DNA of 64,000 nt from Patiria miniata (Eukaryota; Echinodermata; Asteroidea; Valvatida; Asterinidae), in NCBI RefSeq assembly GCF_015706575.1, contig NW_024037072.1, positions 2,299,001-2,363,000 on the forward strand, read 5' to 3'. The notes beneath the pieces were generated by a model. It did not search any database. It was not told the DNA's origin and worked only from the letters and a program-made list of their open reading frames with translations. Position numbers and translations under genes: made by a program. Shown here one piece after another: positions 1 to 14,200 of this stretch (the first letter of the stretch is position 1; each line of letters begins with the position of its first letter).

Positions 1-3000
1 CACCAATAGTCGGACAACGTGTATATGGGGTATGTATGATGCACGTTCTTATACGGGCGATGGCAGTGGGTACACTCAGGATATATCTGTGTCTATGTAA
101 GCAACTCCAGCCTCCTTAATAAAGGCCCCAAGGCCCAGCTAAGGCGATGATCGACTGGGATATGACAGCCAAGAAGGCTATAAGTGCCTGTTCCATTAGA
201 CTCAATAGGGTTCGGGGGACTCACGCCATGGGTCGCAGCACTTATGGGATTTTATATGGGACCTTACGGACCGTATTGGCGCCTTTAATATGATCGGATT
301 ATTGGTACCTGGGGTCATATAAAAATTCCGCTGACACTTGTTTGATTTTATAAAGGATTTCTTTTGATCATATACGGGAACAAAATTAATTCCAATTTCG
401 AAATTCTGGGAAAATTTTGAGAAAAAATAAGATTCTATTAAATCTCTTACTGCATATTTATTGCTTTAAAAAAACACAAATTCCTTATTTTTTTCTTATC
501 GAATAACCTGCGAGATTTAATCGCGTAAAAACACGAGATTGTTACGGACCTGCACATATCTACTTGCTACGAGGGACAACGATATCGTGGTCTACACGAA
601 ACCGTATTTCATTTGAAGGAATTTCAATGGTCCTTTGTAAAACGTGGTGAGGCTTAAGCCATATCCCCACTAAACATCAGATTTTGCCCCATAGCACGCC
701 CCATAGTGCGCCACAGATAGCTGGACAATTTTTTCCCACCAATATTCCACTAAATCGTGGTTTTACAGAGATAGTGTAATCGCCCCATGGATATAAATTG
801 TGCAAGATTTATATTTAAGATTTGTGCAACCTGAACGCTATGTAACTGTCCACTTGTGAATATTTCCATGCGGCATGCTAAATCTAAGCCTCCTCTCGTA
901 CTGATGTGATGTTCTCAGTATCCTCGACCCCAGGGGATTGGCTCGCTAATGGGGGCCTTGGCTCTCAGCAACGGAAATGTATAGAAGGATAATTAGGATC
1001 TGTGAGAGAGGGGTGGATTGAAGACAAGGATGCGGCCTTGACGATGGCGTGCGATATTACTTGTAATGTTTAATAGAGACTACAAATATACCAGACCTCA
1101 TCCGGATAGGATAAGAAGCTGTGCACTTTGTTTAGGTGTTCGAACTTGTTGTTAATCTGTACGGGATTTGAAGGTGCACGAGGATAGAAAAGAAAAAAAT
1201 AAAGAAAATGTAATCTACAGATGTTCCGATTACAGCTTGTGATTTACATCTTCCAAACCAAATGGCCGCAATAGGCAGGTAACATGTTAATGTTGCAGTC
1301 TATTGGACATGCTAAGTCTAGCTTCTTACTTTAATATGTTATAACTCAACACCAATGAAAGTTATTGATGATGGTGCGAAGACATTAATGCCCCGAAGCG
1401 AGGAGCATGTAATCATGACCAGACATGATAATCAAATCACCCATGTCCTCGATCTTCTCCTGTCGGTAACGAACTTAAACGAAAGATGCATGACGAGTGA
1501 AACATGGAGAAACCGGATGCCAAGATGTATGCCTCATAAATCCAACTCAACATCACCTTAATAAAAGCAGCAGATTTTGTTTTAATAAAGTCACCATGCC
1601 TCGACGCCGCATTGAAATCTATGAACAACTTGCATCATCGATCAAGCGCACCTTAGAATAGGAGAAGCTTGAGAAAGTGCAAATTAATAAAAACCGGCTA
1701 CCCACGAGCCACGCTTTGAAATTTGGATTTGTAATCATCTTACGAACGAAGGTTCTAACACTAGTGTTGAAAAAAAGAAGAAACATCAGTCAGCCGAGAT
1801 GAGAATGACATATAGCACAAGCGTACATAAAATAGCAGCAGGGTCTTCATAATTAATATTCCTCCGTGTTTGTCATCATACAACACTTCAATAGACTCTA
1901 TTTTGGATATCTGCTAAAATATTGGTACAATGCGGGAGCAAGGTTCAAGCACGCCTGATTCTAACTGACTGAGATGTAAAAAAAGACCACCCACATTTCT
2001 CAAAGATAACTATTACAATTACAAATCGCTGGTAATGATCGAAAAAAAATAAAATAGATTTGTCATAAATGGTTTTTTTTTTGCGAATATAATGATGATA
2101 TGACGAAATAAATGAATACTAGCCAACCAATACCCATTATTTCCGGTAGCTTATCGTACATACAATAAAACAATCAATAATTGCCGGTTTGTGTTCCTCG
2201 ATTTAATTTTACAGGGTGTTTAAAGCTACAATAAAATAATAAAAAAGAAAAGAAAATGTAAAACATAGAACCGAAAAGAGGAGTCGAAGTACTGGAAGCT
2301 TAGAGGAGAAATATAAAAATCTGACTTCATCCTCTCTATTTTTACACAATCTAAGTTTACGTTCATATGTCAGTCCAAATATTCGCCTGTTTACTAAAAA
2401 ACTTCCGCCGTCGCGTCGAATTTGCTTCATTATTCTTGCCTTTGGCTGTAAGAAAATGCCTCAACATAACAACAGAGAAAACCAGATATGTATAACAATT
2501 GTCAACTTCAAATATTTCCGCTTTATCACGACACGTGTTCACAATGACGTTGTCGTGGTAACAAAGTGGGAACAGCGTTGATCGTTCGCACAATGGGCCA
2601 GGCAGAGTGATCCGCGACAAAAACAGAGAAAAGGAATTGTACTGCATTATTGTTTTTCTATTTTGCCGCAGTGGTTGTATTTTGACATACAAATAACATT
2701 ATGGGTCTTAGCATATCAATTCATATGGGCTTGACCAATGAATAAACAAACACGTGCTTTACTGAAAACACATTGAGAAACACATCCAACCTATTGAAAC
2801 ACTATGTCCTTGCATGATTAGTGCATACTTTTGAATAAACAATTTTTCCAATAACATCAAAAGATGACTAATGCGAGCTAAATATTTATGAGAGTTTTCA
2901 GTATATTACTCACGCACAGATCACCTCCTTGGCTTCTAATTCACGCGGGTTACCAGTAAGGACGTCCGCATGAGATTGTTCCAAGAGAACTAACGCCAGG

Positions 3001-3413
3001 AGATACCCGTTCGTCTACGGTAGATAGCAGGTGAGTTCAACTGGCGATGTGCCTTGCGATTGACTGCCGTATATCCATGCACACACACACACATGTGTGC
3101 TGCAGCTTAGCGGTGCATGATTGAATGCATGCACGCTCGTGCATGTGGGAACTGAAGCGCATGCTCAACATGGAATTCATTTAATATGCGAGAGGTGCTG
3201 GCGTTGCTTTATTAAGCAAGGGCATGGGGCGAAATTTATTCAGCAGAGTCCAATTTGATATGGCGAGCCGTCACAACAACAAACAAAACCACCTAGGTGT
3301 AACCTATTTACTTTCTTTTGGTCACAAATTATAGTTGCAGCTTGGTTCTGTCCTCAGTCGGTTTCTCGGGATTCGGGCTAGTATGGTACATCACGGTCAT
3401 TATGACTCAACAG
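1..3413. other. No supportable gene
   Basis: AT-rich sequence with only short chance frames. Near 2960-3030 a plus-strand open segment ends in a good donor (TAGCAG|GTGAGT), but it has no convincing acceptor or homology. A short CA run lies at about 3078. Confidence 0.6.
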
Positions 3414-3449
3414 AAAAACAAACAAACAAACAAACAAACAAACAAACAA
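3414..3449. repeat. (AAAC)n microsatellite
   Basis: About nine AAAC units in tandem. Confidence 0.95.
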
Positions 3450-5460
3450 TACTGATAAACAAAGCAATGACTTGAACAATACCTCTTAACAAAACCTCTC
3501 TGGCCTCATGGTACAACGTTCAGACATGAAACTAATATGTAAATGAATGTATTTGTGTTGCTGCATAATTCCTTACTGGGCCAAGCACATGGTGATTTAC
3601 GGCGGATTGATAAATACGTGACGCTCTTATGGATTGTTTTACTAGTGATATGCTTTGCTCGAGTGGTGCCCAACCACTCGTGTCTCAGATTATTTCAGGG
3701 CCAACAATCTCAATTCCGCTTGCTAGGAGAAAACACCTCTATTTCTGACGGTTTTATTCATGCCGGGCGCTGTTGACAATTACTAAACAACCTTGGCCTA
3801 TAATTCAAATTACTTTGAGAGGTTTGGAGAATACAAGCAAAGCTCGCTTGTCGATAAAAAAAATATAAAATGCATGCTGGCGTTCAAGGAAATGTCGTAA
3901 GTCGGTGCAGTTGATTAGATTTCTGAGCGCACGATTCTTTTTCGGTGTGATATTTCTGTGTGTGATTTCAACGGGAACTGCATTTCGCCATTTGTGTTTG
4001 ACCGGATCTCTCCTCGCAGCCGCCTGTCGGGTGTGGACGACATCAATTAAACGGTGGCGCTGTAGATCCCGGAAATCACGGAGGCCCGGTACCCTGACGC
4101 CCCAAGGCTTCGTCATTGACCTTCACTGGTACTTGAAAGTTCAAGTATCGATCATCACTGCAGCACGAGGGCTTGGTGAACCAGTTAATCGTGACCTCTA
4201 TAGCAAAACGCTCGACTGACAAACACACTGCTTTAGAATCTCTCGGTTACTCGTGTAGATAACTTTGAGACGATTGGTGCGCTCTAATTGTCACCTAGAA
4301 ACACTGGAAGAACTGAAACTGCAACGTAGCAGTATATCAGGGTCAACATACACTCAACGCAAAACGCTGGACTCGTGGTTTTATACGCTTAGTAGTATTT
4401 GGCGTCATTGTCTACCACCCCCAGGGCCTACTATTACATCACTGCCCATTAAGACTTGATACGCTTAATTGGGTTTCTGTATTGTTTCGTCTAATGCGCA
4501 TTACCTCTAAGGCAAACATAATTAATTTAGCAACGATAGCCTCTAAATTCGTAAGGGTATTTAAACATGTTATTTTATGAATTGGATATGCGCCTCTTCC
4601 TAGGTTATTACATAATTGAGCTGTCAAACTCATGCGCGGGTTGCCTACGTTTGTTTCTGTTATGCAGTCTAAATACTTGTACTCAATAACAGATCCTAAA
4701 AAAATCTAGTTTCCTTCTTCAAAAAAAATCCCAGCCAAAAAGAAGTCACGTTCCTGTTTTCAAAGTCTCTCTCCAAAAATAACATTTTAGTAGCCCTTAT
4801 GACAAGGGCGTAGAGGCCAGGCGAACGACTGTTAAAGTAATTTCCAGATCAAAAGGTGGGTAATTATTGGTTTTTATGCCTTAAAACCCTGACAGGCAAA
4901 ACAAAGTGGAGGAAAGGGGAAATATGAAATTTAAAGACAAGTGCAGACACCTGATCTGTGTTTCCCAGAACTGTTTCCGTCACCTGTCCCATCGACTTTT
5001 ACAGCGGAGCTGATAATTGCTATCACCGGGACAGCTGTCAATAACCCTGCCGGGATAAAAGTAAAAACAACCCTTGCCAACCTCGCTGCCCCATTCCTCA
5101 TCTCCCCTCCCCTGAATGCCGTGGTCGCATCCGCTGAGAGATTCTACAAGGATATACACTCAAGGGTATTACAAATTCCTTACATGGAAAGACTTAATGT
5201 AGCAGGTGGTTGGATATCCTTCGATCCGCTTTTGCCCGATACGACCGTAATTTTGTCATAATTATCCGGCGAATGCTTGATTTTAATTTAACGCCAACAT
5301 CGGGATATATCTTGAGAAATTAATTACTTTAGTGTGCTGTTAAAACAATGCGAAGAATTCGATTGTCGGCATTTTAAAGCAACCCTGCACTGACACGACC
5401 TGTTGAAATAAAAAGGTAATTTGTGTGCGATAAAGGAATGAAATATGTCAAAAATGGTCA
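3450..5460. other. No recognisable feature
   Basis: Frames of about 100 codons exist on both strands near 3805-4219 and at 4941-5261. They lack known motifs or splice context. Confidence 0.55.
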
Positions 5461-5800
5461 ACAGAGGGCGTGCAATAACTGCAGTCCACCTGCTGCCAAT
5501 CTCGTCCCTGGGACTTAATTTATTTTCAACCTCGTTACCAATAGTAACCCCAGAGTTGGAAACTTAGCAATAGCAAGTAATGGATTTATACCAAGTACCT
5601 GGTGATTTTCTTTCCAACAGAGAGCGAGCAATAATTGCAATCCACCTGATGCCAATCTTGTCCTTAGGTCTTAACTTATTTTCAACCTCGTTACCAGTAG
5701 TAGCCCCTAGGTGGGAAACTTGCTTCCTGTATCCTGATTCGATACAGCAAAAGCAAGTAATGGATTTTTACCGTGTACTTTGTGATTTCATTTCCAACGT
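5461..5800. repeat. Two-copy tandem repeat, period 156 bp
   Basis: The copies begin ACAGAGGGCGTGCAATAACT and ACAGAGAGCGAGCAATAATT. Both continue through TTTTCAACCTCGTTACCA and AGCAAGTAATGGATTT. They are diverged, and the second has about 20 extra bases. The short frame across copy 2 is not a convincing gene. Confidence 0.75.
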
Positions 5801-6326
5801 GTATTAAATGTTGTGTCGTTCACTGTAAATTATTAGGCCTACATCCACTCTTCCCTTTTCCATTTCGCTTGTTATAATATGTCATGTGATACTGCATATT
5901 GGATGGGCAAGATTGAAACTGTATAGCTTTGGGAAAAAAGTGTGTTTCAAGAACTCACGTCGGGACAAATTAATTCCGTTTTTACCCGCATGCAAAAACA
6001 AACACTGATTGAACTGAAAGCATGGACTGGCACCAGACGCAGTTGTCGACGGTTTGTACACGCAACTGCCTGGCTTACTGCCCTCATGCGGCGATCACTT
6101 TTCTAATTATAATAATAAATACATGTACATAATAGTTCTTTTGAAGCTAAGATTGCTCAAAGTTTATCTTACGTTGGCGAAAAGGGTAAGACTCATTTTT
6201 TTAAAGCTGTATTAGTATTTTGCTTTCATGTATTTGTGTTTATTATTAGGTATTTCTAAATGTTTTCATTAAAAAAGAAATGGGTGGGGGGGGGGGGGAG
6301 GTGTTGGTTGTTTTAAATTGGGATGA

Positions 6327-6420
6327 GTATTCATTCATTCATTCATTCATTCATTCTGATTTATTGAGCAAAAACTAATATCATGGCGGGAGGTCCAATT
6401 GCGGAAATTTACAATAAAAA
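6327..6420 (-). mobile_element. Probable LINE 3' tail with (GAAT)n
   Basis: On the minus strand, CAATAAATCAGAATGAATGA runs into a GAAT microsatellite (6327-6357). This is the arrangement of CR1/L2-type LINE 3' ends. Only the tail is recognisable, with no reverse transcriptase. Confidence 0.4.
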
Positions 6421-7688
6421 GAAACTAATCAAAATAATATGGAGAACATTTATATTCAGAGCATAAAACGTGAAACGGTTTCAGTACCAGAGTACACATC
6501 AATATGAGTATTCCCTCAACTAAGAGATTGGATTTCAAAACAGGTGATTGAAATTGCAATAAGTATGAAAATAACGATGGAAAAGAATTGAAGATGAAAC
6601 AGACATGAAGTATTCATTGCTATATATTAAGGTGACCGGGTTGGTCGATTTTGGCCTAGTGCCAAAGCCATGCTTATTGATGGTATTTCACAGGAACATG
6701 ACGTCTGATTAAATAAGGCTTTGATTTATTGATGGCTTGTCTGGAGAAGACAAGTTCATTTTGAGGGGGAAAAAACATTGAAAATGCACACCAACCGTGG
6801 ATATTTGTTTTGCCGGATGTGTTTTTGCATAATGTATGCTTTCGTTTGCCGGAAATGATAGAGTGGCGCCTCATTCGGTTACGCTCAACTGGACAATTAA
6901 TACTGATGGAGCAGATACTTATGCACTATTTTTACAATATGGGAATCTTCTTGATCCTCTTTAAAACTTTGCGACAACGCCTGAAGAAGGAAAATACATA
7001 CGGGAAGAAACGATCACGCAATACATTTTTCAGGACCCTTGAACAAAACACAATATCGTTCGGTTTAATAACACTATGACCAAAAGTACTGTTTATGGAT
7101 GCAGGCCTGTAAAGATAGAGGAAGAACACGGGAAAAGGCGAAAGGCAAAAATCAAATTAAGGAAAAAGAAAACTGAAAATCAATATTTTCTTTTTCAAAT
7201 AAAGATTATTATTTTACTCCATTCCTTCCAGAAGTTTAGATGCTAAAAAAACATGTAAAAACATCCTCCCGCTGGGTACGAATACGTTCTTTGGAATAAA
7301 AACATTAGAAATGATTAGCTCACGGAGTCGAGTAATCAGCAGATCATATCAACTTAAATTTTTTTTTTTGAGAAACAAATCCAACACTTCAGGAAAGATT
7401 GCAGACATTGAGGCTTTTACACGTACCATTTTAGGCGATTTGAGTTCACACCCATTCCATAATGTGCATTTACGAAAATTGATGGTAACACACTTGTCAT
7501 TTGTTGATATAGAGGATCACCTTACACGGTGTTCGCGGACATGTTTATTTCAGTTAGGATCAAACACTGGATGCAGCGCGGGAATTAATTTGCCATTTGA
7601 AGCATAAGCATTTAGAATTTCATCGATCATTCCCTAAACCTGGCAAGAAGTTAAGAAATTGAAAGAACTTATCGCGTACAGGAATACT

Positions 7689-7716
7689 CCAATCCAGGGG
7701 CTAGCCCCTGGATTGG
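7689..7716. repeat. Perfect 28-bp palindrome
   Basis: Two 14-base arms, CCAATCCAGGGGCT and its exact complement, abut with no spacer. There is no coding context. A tight hairpin, or the junction of a lost element, is possible. Confidence 0.85.
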
Positions 7717-9127
7717 TGCATGATCGCATCCCGGATCGTTAAGGCGTATATACATGTAGACGTAGCTCCAACTTGATCGAACCCAATCACACCAGACAAA
7801 GTGCACATACTCTATACACTCTGAAAAGGACCATTCGGCTCAATGAAAGCATGTGCAAATGACCAAGAGAGGGCGTGCTGCATTAGTACTGCTCGCCGTA
7901 TATCTCTGCTACTGCTGAGAGACGAGGACGAGGTTTATGCATCAAAATAAATGAAACATGATTTGATTTTTTTATACACCAAATCCAAACTTTTTCGTTA
8001 ACAAAATCAAGCCGTCTTTTGGTATGGTGTTACACTGTATCTCAAAATTTCAAACCCATCCACACACGTAATCAATCACCCCCCCCCGTGACCCGCATGT
8101 TGGTGGCCCTGTACATTTTCATGGAACCGCTTTCGCTTTTTGCCACCAGGCCCATTTATGCGCATGCGTGTAAAATTATGAATTTATTAGTAAGAAGGTC
8201 CGTTGTAGAAAAGTGGGTGCATGTGGTGGTACAAGCAAATGAGTGTTTATAAGATACAAATACTACGTATGTTACTACGAAGTGTTACGAGGTTTTGTTA
8301 TCTGTCAATGCGCACCGGCCATTGATAATTAATAGGCTAACCTTAACTGTTTTGCATTATTAGTGCATCTAATTGGCCGTACATCGAGCACTTCTTCAGA
8401 GAATACTATTCTAAATACGTGTATGAAACACTAACATGTTGTCTCCCTACAAGTACACAATCTCCGGTTAAACCTAGTAGGCTAGTACTGCCTGCACATC
8501 CCGCCGAACAAAAACTCCCAGAATTGGTGAGTAAGAACAGCGCCCTCAATGACAGTTACATGCATTGCACTGTGACATTATCTTATTAATTTTGCTTGGC
8601 TTCTTGCACGTAATTTAAAAAAAAAAACAGTTGAAAGGGATGAGGAAAATTCATTTTGTAAGAAAAATGTAAGTCTTGCCGAGGGTCCGTCGGGGTATGA
8701 CGTACTTGCAAGCAGAACCGTGTAACTAATTACAAAGGAGGTGGTCATTAATTTAATTAACAGAGCCATTAGCGTCATTGGTGTCCGGTCACGTACTAGC
8801 TCCCACCTGGTGCTGCGTTGTGAACATCCGGTGGTCGGTACGTTACTGCCAGTTATAATGAATTGGAAATGTGTGGTCAACTCCTTCCCTTGCTACGACG
8901 CAGGTGGATCCTTGTCCAGCTGGCAAATTAGACCGTCCAATTTGTTGTTGACTATACAAAAAAAACAAGCTCAAGTAGATTTAAGTTTGTGCACAAACAC
9001 ACGTCTGTTTCGGCAATTTGTTGTACTTTTTGGTCATGTTATATACTGATGGGACATAGACGAGTAGAAAGTTGCATAGTGATAAGTGCCAATAGTTCCA
9101 TAGATATAGGCTTATAAAAATGTACCT

Positions 9128-9370
9128 TTAATGTGACGTCACATTTCATGTGATGACGTCATCATGACATCACTTCAATTTTCATCTTTAACACATCCGG
9201 GCTTAGGTACGTACCATGCAAGATACAACCAAACCGGATCTGTAGTTCTGCAGATACGTAGGCCATAGAAAAAAATGCACTTTTAATATGAAGTCACGTG
9301 ACACGTTAAGACGTACGTACGTCATGATGACGTCACTTCAATTTATGTCTGTAACACATCCCGGTCTCAA
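9128..9370. repeat. Two units of the TGACGTCA-bearing dispersed repeat
   Basis: Two copies about 160 bp apart share GACGTCACTTCAATTT and then AACACATCC(C)GG(T/G)CT. They match the copy at 59480-59620, including ATGATGACGTCATCATGAC. The repeat is noncoding. Confidence 0.7.
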
Positions 9371-10179
9371 TTATTGCGATTACGAAAAAGTCTTAGGTAT
9401 TCTGGAAAACTTGGCCTATTTCCGGAAAAGCTACAATGTGGAAAAAAAAGATTCACATAGTTTCGCATAGCCGAAAATAGGGAGGAGGAATACATCTGCA
9501 AATGGGGCAACAGCTGACGCTGCCGGCGTGGCTCACGGAAGATTCTCGTGTGTGTATAGTGCCTAAATGTAGGCCTAATTCTGAAATAATTCTTCATGAG
9601 AAGTAAACTTAAACTTACAACTTCCAATTTCTGCCGTTCTTAAAACTCATTTGAAGAACGAACTAATTTCTGGTCTAATCGTAAGTTTGTTATTATAATT
9701 TTTTGCCTTTTTTGTAGACTAGAAATCGTAGCCCAAATCCAGTGAGCGTACTGTACAGTGGTGTTGATATCGTTCGTACGGAGAATCACGCATAAAATTA
9801 CCATCTGTAATATTTCCGTCTAAATCTCGCCTTGCAGGCCGGGTGACCATAACAACGGGTATCGTACTCTCTCTATCGCGGGTAGCCCACTATTGCTTGA
9901 CTGCTTCTCTTTGAATTGCCGTGCGATTCCAGCTCCTCACGTTGGATACCAGTGTAATCTAATCGCAGTAATATTAAATTTTCAGTGTGTTTACCTGCAG
10001 GCATTCGGCTAGACTGGTTAAGTCGCTTGGATTCTAATGTACCTCGGAATGGTGATTTTTTTGGGAATTTATTATGTATGAAAGTACAAGTGCATGTAAT
10101 TCCAGCTGACAAGATTCAACAATTCTATCTGACTAACCGCAGACCAAGCCGACGCCCAATCATTTTATGAACCCCTGAG

Positions 10180-10950
10180 GAATCAACCAACAGACCCACT
10201 GAACGACCGAACGACTGGCCAATTGATCTACTCAGCTACAGGCCGATTGACCGACTTGGCTTCACCATGCCAACCCGCCAACCAACTTGCAGTTTACTAT
10301 AGCCTGCCAATCAGCTGGTCAACCAGCTCGCCAGCCAGCCTAAGCCCATGGCATAGCCACAGGGGTAGGGGAGGGGGGTGCCCCCAACCCCCCACCCCAC
10401 CCAAACGTAGCCCATTGCCCAAGAAGTGGCTTTTTAAAGTGATTTTACAATAAAAGGAATGTACGTACACGACCAATTGTAAACTCGATGCTAATTCCCT
10501 TCATCATTCGGTTGTATGAAATATGAATAAAGAGATAGCATTTAGGGATAAGGAAAAAAAAAGAACGCCCCTAGCGTCAAATGAGGTCCCCCCTCCCCAC
10601 TTTTCGAATTGCCAGCAAATGGTTGGCCAGTCGGCCCCTAAAAAGTTGGGTTTTTTTGTTTTGATTTGTCATAGGTGTGCCCCCCACCAACAAATTGTTG
10701 GTTCCCTCTGCGCCCCCCCCCCGCCCCTCCCGAAAAAAAAATGGAAAATAAAAAATCCAGGTTATCCACTGCCTAAATCATCCAAACTATGCCAACCAGT
10801 CAGCCAGCAAGCCATCCAATTAGCTGGAGCCAACCAACTCGCAAGCGCAGCCAGCAAGCCGGCTAATCAACCTGAGCTATTTCCAATAAGCCAGCCAGCC
10901 AGCCAGCCAGCCTGCCAGCCTGCCTGCCAGCCAGCCGGGAATTCAGTTTA
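10180..10950. repeat. CCAG/CCAAC-rich low-complexity tract
   Basis: Irregular repeats of CCAACC, CCAGCC and GCCAGCAAG dominate 10180-10350 and 10780-10945, with C-rich runs between. The 163-codon frame from 10523 is made of this sequence and is not credible as a gene. Confidence 0.7.
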
Positions 10951-11129
10951 CCAACAGACCCGGACGCGTAATTTTTATTCCCAGGATGGTTGGGGCCAAG
11001 TCAAGAATAATTGAGTAGTTTTGATTGGGCCAGTATATTTATTCATGAGAACAGAACAATGATACCAACAGCATTGTTGTTATTTAGTACATTAAAGCAT
11101 TTTAAAGAATAGTTGTCGCCGAGCCACCG

Positions 11130-11225
11130 CACAGTAGCCTAGTGGATAGCGTGATGAGCTATGGATACAAAGATCCCTGGTTCGAATCCACGTCGTCGTT
11201 ACTCATTATCATCGACTTTTTTCCC
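11130..11225 (+). mobile_element. tRNA-derived SINE head
   Basis: The A box TAGCCTAGTGG and B box GGTTCGAATCC match Pol III consensus with tRNA spacing. The acceptor and T stems are degraded, and a T6 run follows at about 11218. It is a SINE fragment or tRNA pseudogene, not a working tRNA. Confidence 0.55.
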
Positions 11226-14200
11226 TCCAAATTTATCGTTGAGAAAATTTTAATTTAAGGGAAAAAGAGAAAGAGAACGAGAACCTGTCTTGCGATGATT
11301 CAAAGGAAAACTGAATTTTTCATGACATTGCCCCTAACCCTCCTGGGGAAAAAAAATACGCGACCCGGACAAATCAAATAACCGACAAAGCACCCGACCG
11401 ACGACGTAACAAATTCACATAATTGTGATATTCTACTAACCATGTCCGCTCTCAGTAATAACGAATTCGAAGCTTTTCCCCCCACATTCGACAATGACGT
11501 CCACAATACTAGTACTTTCCTGAGTTAAGCTAGAGCTAGGACTTACCGTGTCTTGCATTTGATCTGTTCACGTGGTCTCTGATAGCACGTTTGGCCTGTT
11601 CTATTGTCATTGTTGAGCCGTATGGTTCCATCGGCCAACTCGTGGCTGGAAAAGAAAATCACAACTGTACATTTAGTAACTGATCCTGCAGCTAAGAGTA
11701 CATTTGGGCGCGAACTATAGTTAACCATAGTTCGAAAGACGAACGATGGTTGAACTACTCTATCGACCAAGTTGCAACCGGATATCGGGGCACGGTTACA
11801 TCGCTGGTAACCATAGCACAACGGGGAGCCAGGACTTTTGGCCATCGTTAACTAGGCTTTCGCACGTTGCTATTAGTGCGCAAGCGTAAGTTACGTCACA
11901 AATCAACTACCAGTCGACTTATGGTCCTCGCCCGAACTTGCTCTTTCATGTACATAGGACGCCCTCTGTCGGCAGTGGAGACGAAACGAAAGAAGATGAT
12001 TTCGTCAACAACGACTTGCATTTTCCTACTGTCATTTTACCTACCTCGGTACACATGGTTTAAATACTACAAGATTGTGGAGGGAAAAGATAAAATGACC
12101 GAAACGGTATGACCAAAAACACCCGAATTACTGTAACGCGAGGAATTGTACCAGGATAAAGAATGATGTCTATACCTTAAAAAAAAGTCGTATACATGTA
12201 CCCATCCCGAATCAGGATTTGACAAAGTAGTAGGCCTAGAAGGAGAGTAATCATATCACACAAAATATCAAGACAGGACTCAAGAAAGAGATTCACACAT
12301 GCGATGACTTCGACATAAGCCGACTTTGGGAATGAATTGGTGACATGAATTAAACATAAACAATGACATATCACGGGTTGAAGAGTGACAGTCAGCAATA
12401 TCGGACTGACAATTACTTACATCTCATAGAGCCGCCTGTATCAACTTTACAAACCCAGCGCACACCGCTCAGTGATGGTTTTCGAGGGAGAACGCGTCAA
12501 AAATACACTTCTCCCTTGCCATCAATATTATCCCATCGACTATTTTCGGCACGAGTGGCGGGTTGCGTGTACTGGAGTGGTGAACACTTGAATAAGGGAA
12601 AGTCAACATCTTGCCCACCATGAATGAATGACAGGCGAGACTCTCTAGGCCCCCACCACGCGCACAAACTCTCAAGTGCTTCTCAGCCGGCCCGGCGATG
12701 CCTCATTTCCGAAGAGCAAAGTTCACCGTGCACGCTCCAGAATTCACCGTACGAGTAGTCACTTGCAAAAGACGTACTAACCATCAGTTTAGCCAACGGA
12801 TGAGTAGCTAAATGTACCGACATCAAAACAGCACTGGGCACGTGCGGCAAGATTGGGGGGCCAATGTACAAATCTCAATCTATCAGACAGCACGCCGAAC
12901 AAGGGGGAGATCTTTGATATCTTCCATGACGTCATCACGGTGGACCCTATAAGCGATGTGTGTTTTCATTTGCGGGGGCAGAAGTCCTTTCTTATGAAAT
13001 TAAGCGTTGTGGTCTAATGTATTGCTTTGCGCGGGAGACGCAGCAGAGCCATACGTTACGCCGCTCACGCTGTATGGTACGACCTGATTGCACGTAAACA
13101 AACTCATAATAGGCGCAATCTCACGAAGTCGTTCCACGGCTCAATTAATCAGCAGGAAAGCAATTAAATACAATCGTGTGGGAGTCACTCCAGTTGTTTT
13201 TGACGTCAGACCAAAGTCGCTGTGATCCAAAACAAACTACACGAAACATATCAATCAAAACTGATAACGACCCGTTAAGATAAAAAGTTATAAACTTTGG
13301 CAAATCAGTGACTTGAGGTTTTAACAATTGGTGCGTCCGTAGAGATACAGACCAGGACATGTACCACAGTAAATAAAAAGTTTGTCAAAGTAAGGTACAT
13401 TTTGGTATGCTCTTCAGTAAATTTGGATCCCAGTTAGCTATTTACATCATCATATAATATTGTGTTCAACAATAACTTTCCCTCCCATAGGTTTTGTTGA
13501 TAACTCTGATCACTGCAAAACACATGTTACTTAATGTCAGCCAAACAATGAACTCCTACAACTGTTTTTATCCTACATAATGAATAATAATGAAGTCTTG
13601 TAATCTTGCCGGTGCATTTTCAGCAGGACTGAGCAAAACATCGCCCTCTGTTTTCAACGTGCAGCTCCACTCACAGTTCCAGATTCGCCCGGGTCAAACG
13701 CGAGCACAAATGCCAATGCGCACATTCTTATGACTTCCGATCTTAATTGAGATTTGACCAATTACGGCGTGAGCAGAGTGTGAGCAGCCGGCCCCATGGA
13801 GCCGAGATTGAAATGCATTTTTCATGAGGATGGCGAGCCAAGATGCGGCATTTGTCTCGAGAATGCCCAACCCGGCTGGCAAATTTCATACGTTAGGCGA
13901 ACAAGATGAAGAAAACAGATCATTACCGGTGTCACTTCTAATTCTCACCTCATATATATAATATACAGCGAGAGCCTCTTTGATTCTGAACTTACCTAGC
14001 ACTGTATTGATGAACGTACTTCTACAATACAACCAGTCGGTAACGAAAAGGTGAACGCACTAGATACAATTAGGTGGAAACATACATATTGATGAAGCCT
14101 ATTTCTGAATTACAAAAAAAAAAAGTTACTCTCTCTAACGAATTGATATATAGCACTTCACCCAGATTCAATTCCCACAGGTGCGCACTTTCGATTATTG

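Larger units (their letters stand above)
5801..9127. other. No gene; minor repeats only
   Basis: Apart from the G13 run (6286-6298), the LINE-type tail and the 28-bp palindrome listed separately, I see nothing structured here. Confidence 0.55.

Noticed and set aside
2960..3030. Plus-strand exon-like segment ending TAGCAG|GTGAGT
   Set aside because: A good donor only; the acceptor is poor and the translation resembles no protein I know.
4941..5261. 106-codon plus-strand frame
   Set aside because: Length is within chance expectation and no domain or splice signals were seen.
10523..11014. 163-codon plus-strand frame rich in Pro, Gln and Ala
   Set aside because: It consists of CCAGC-type low-complexity sequence and homopolymers, with no motif and no splice context.
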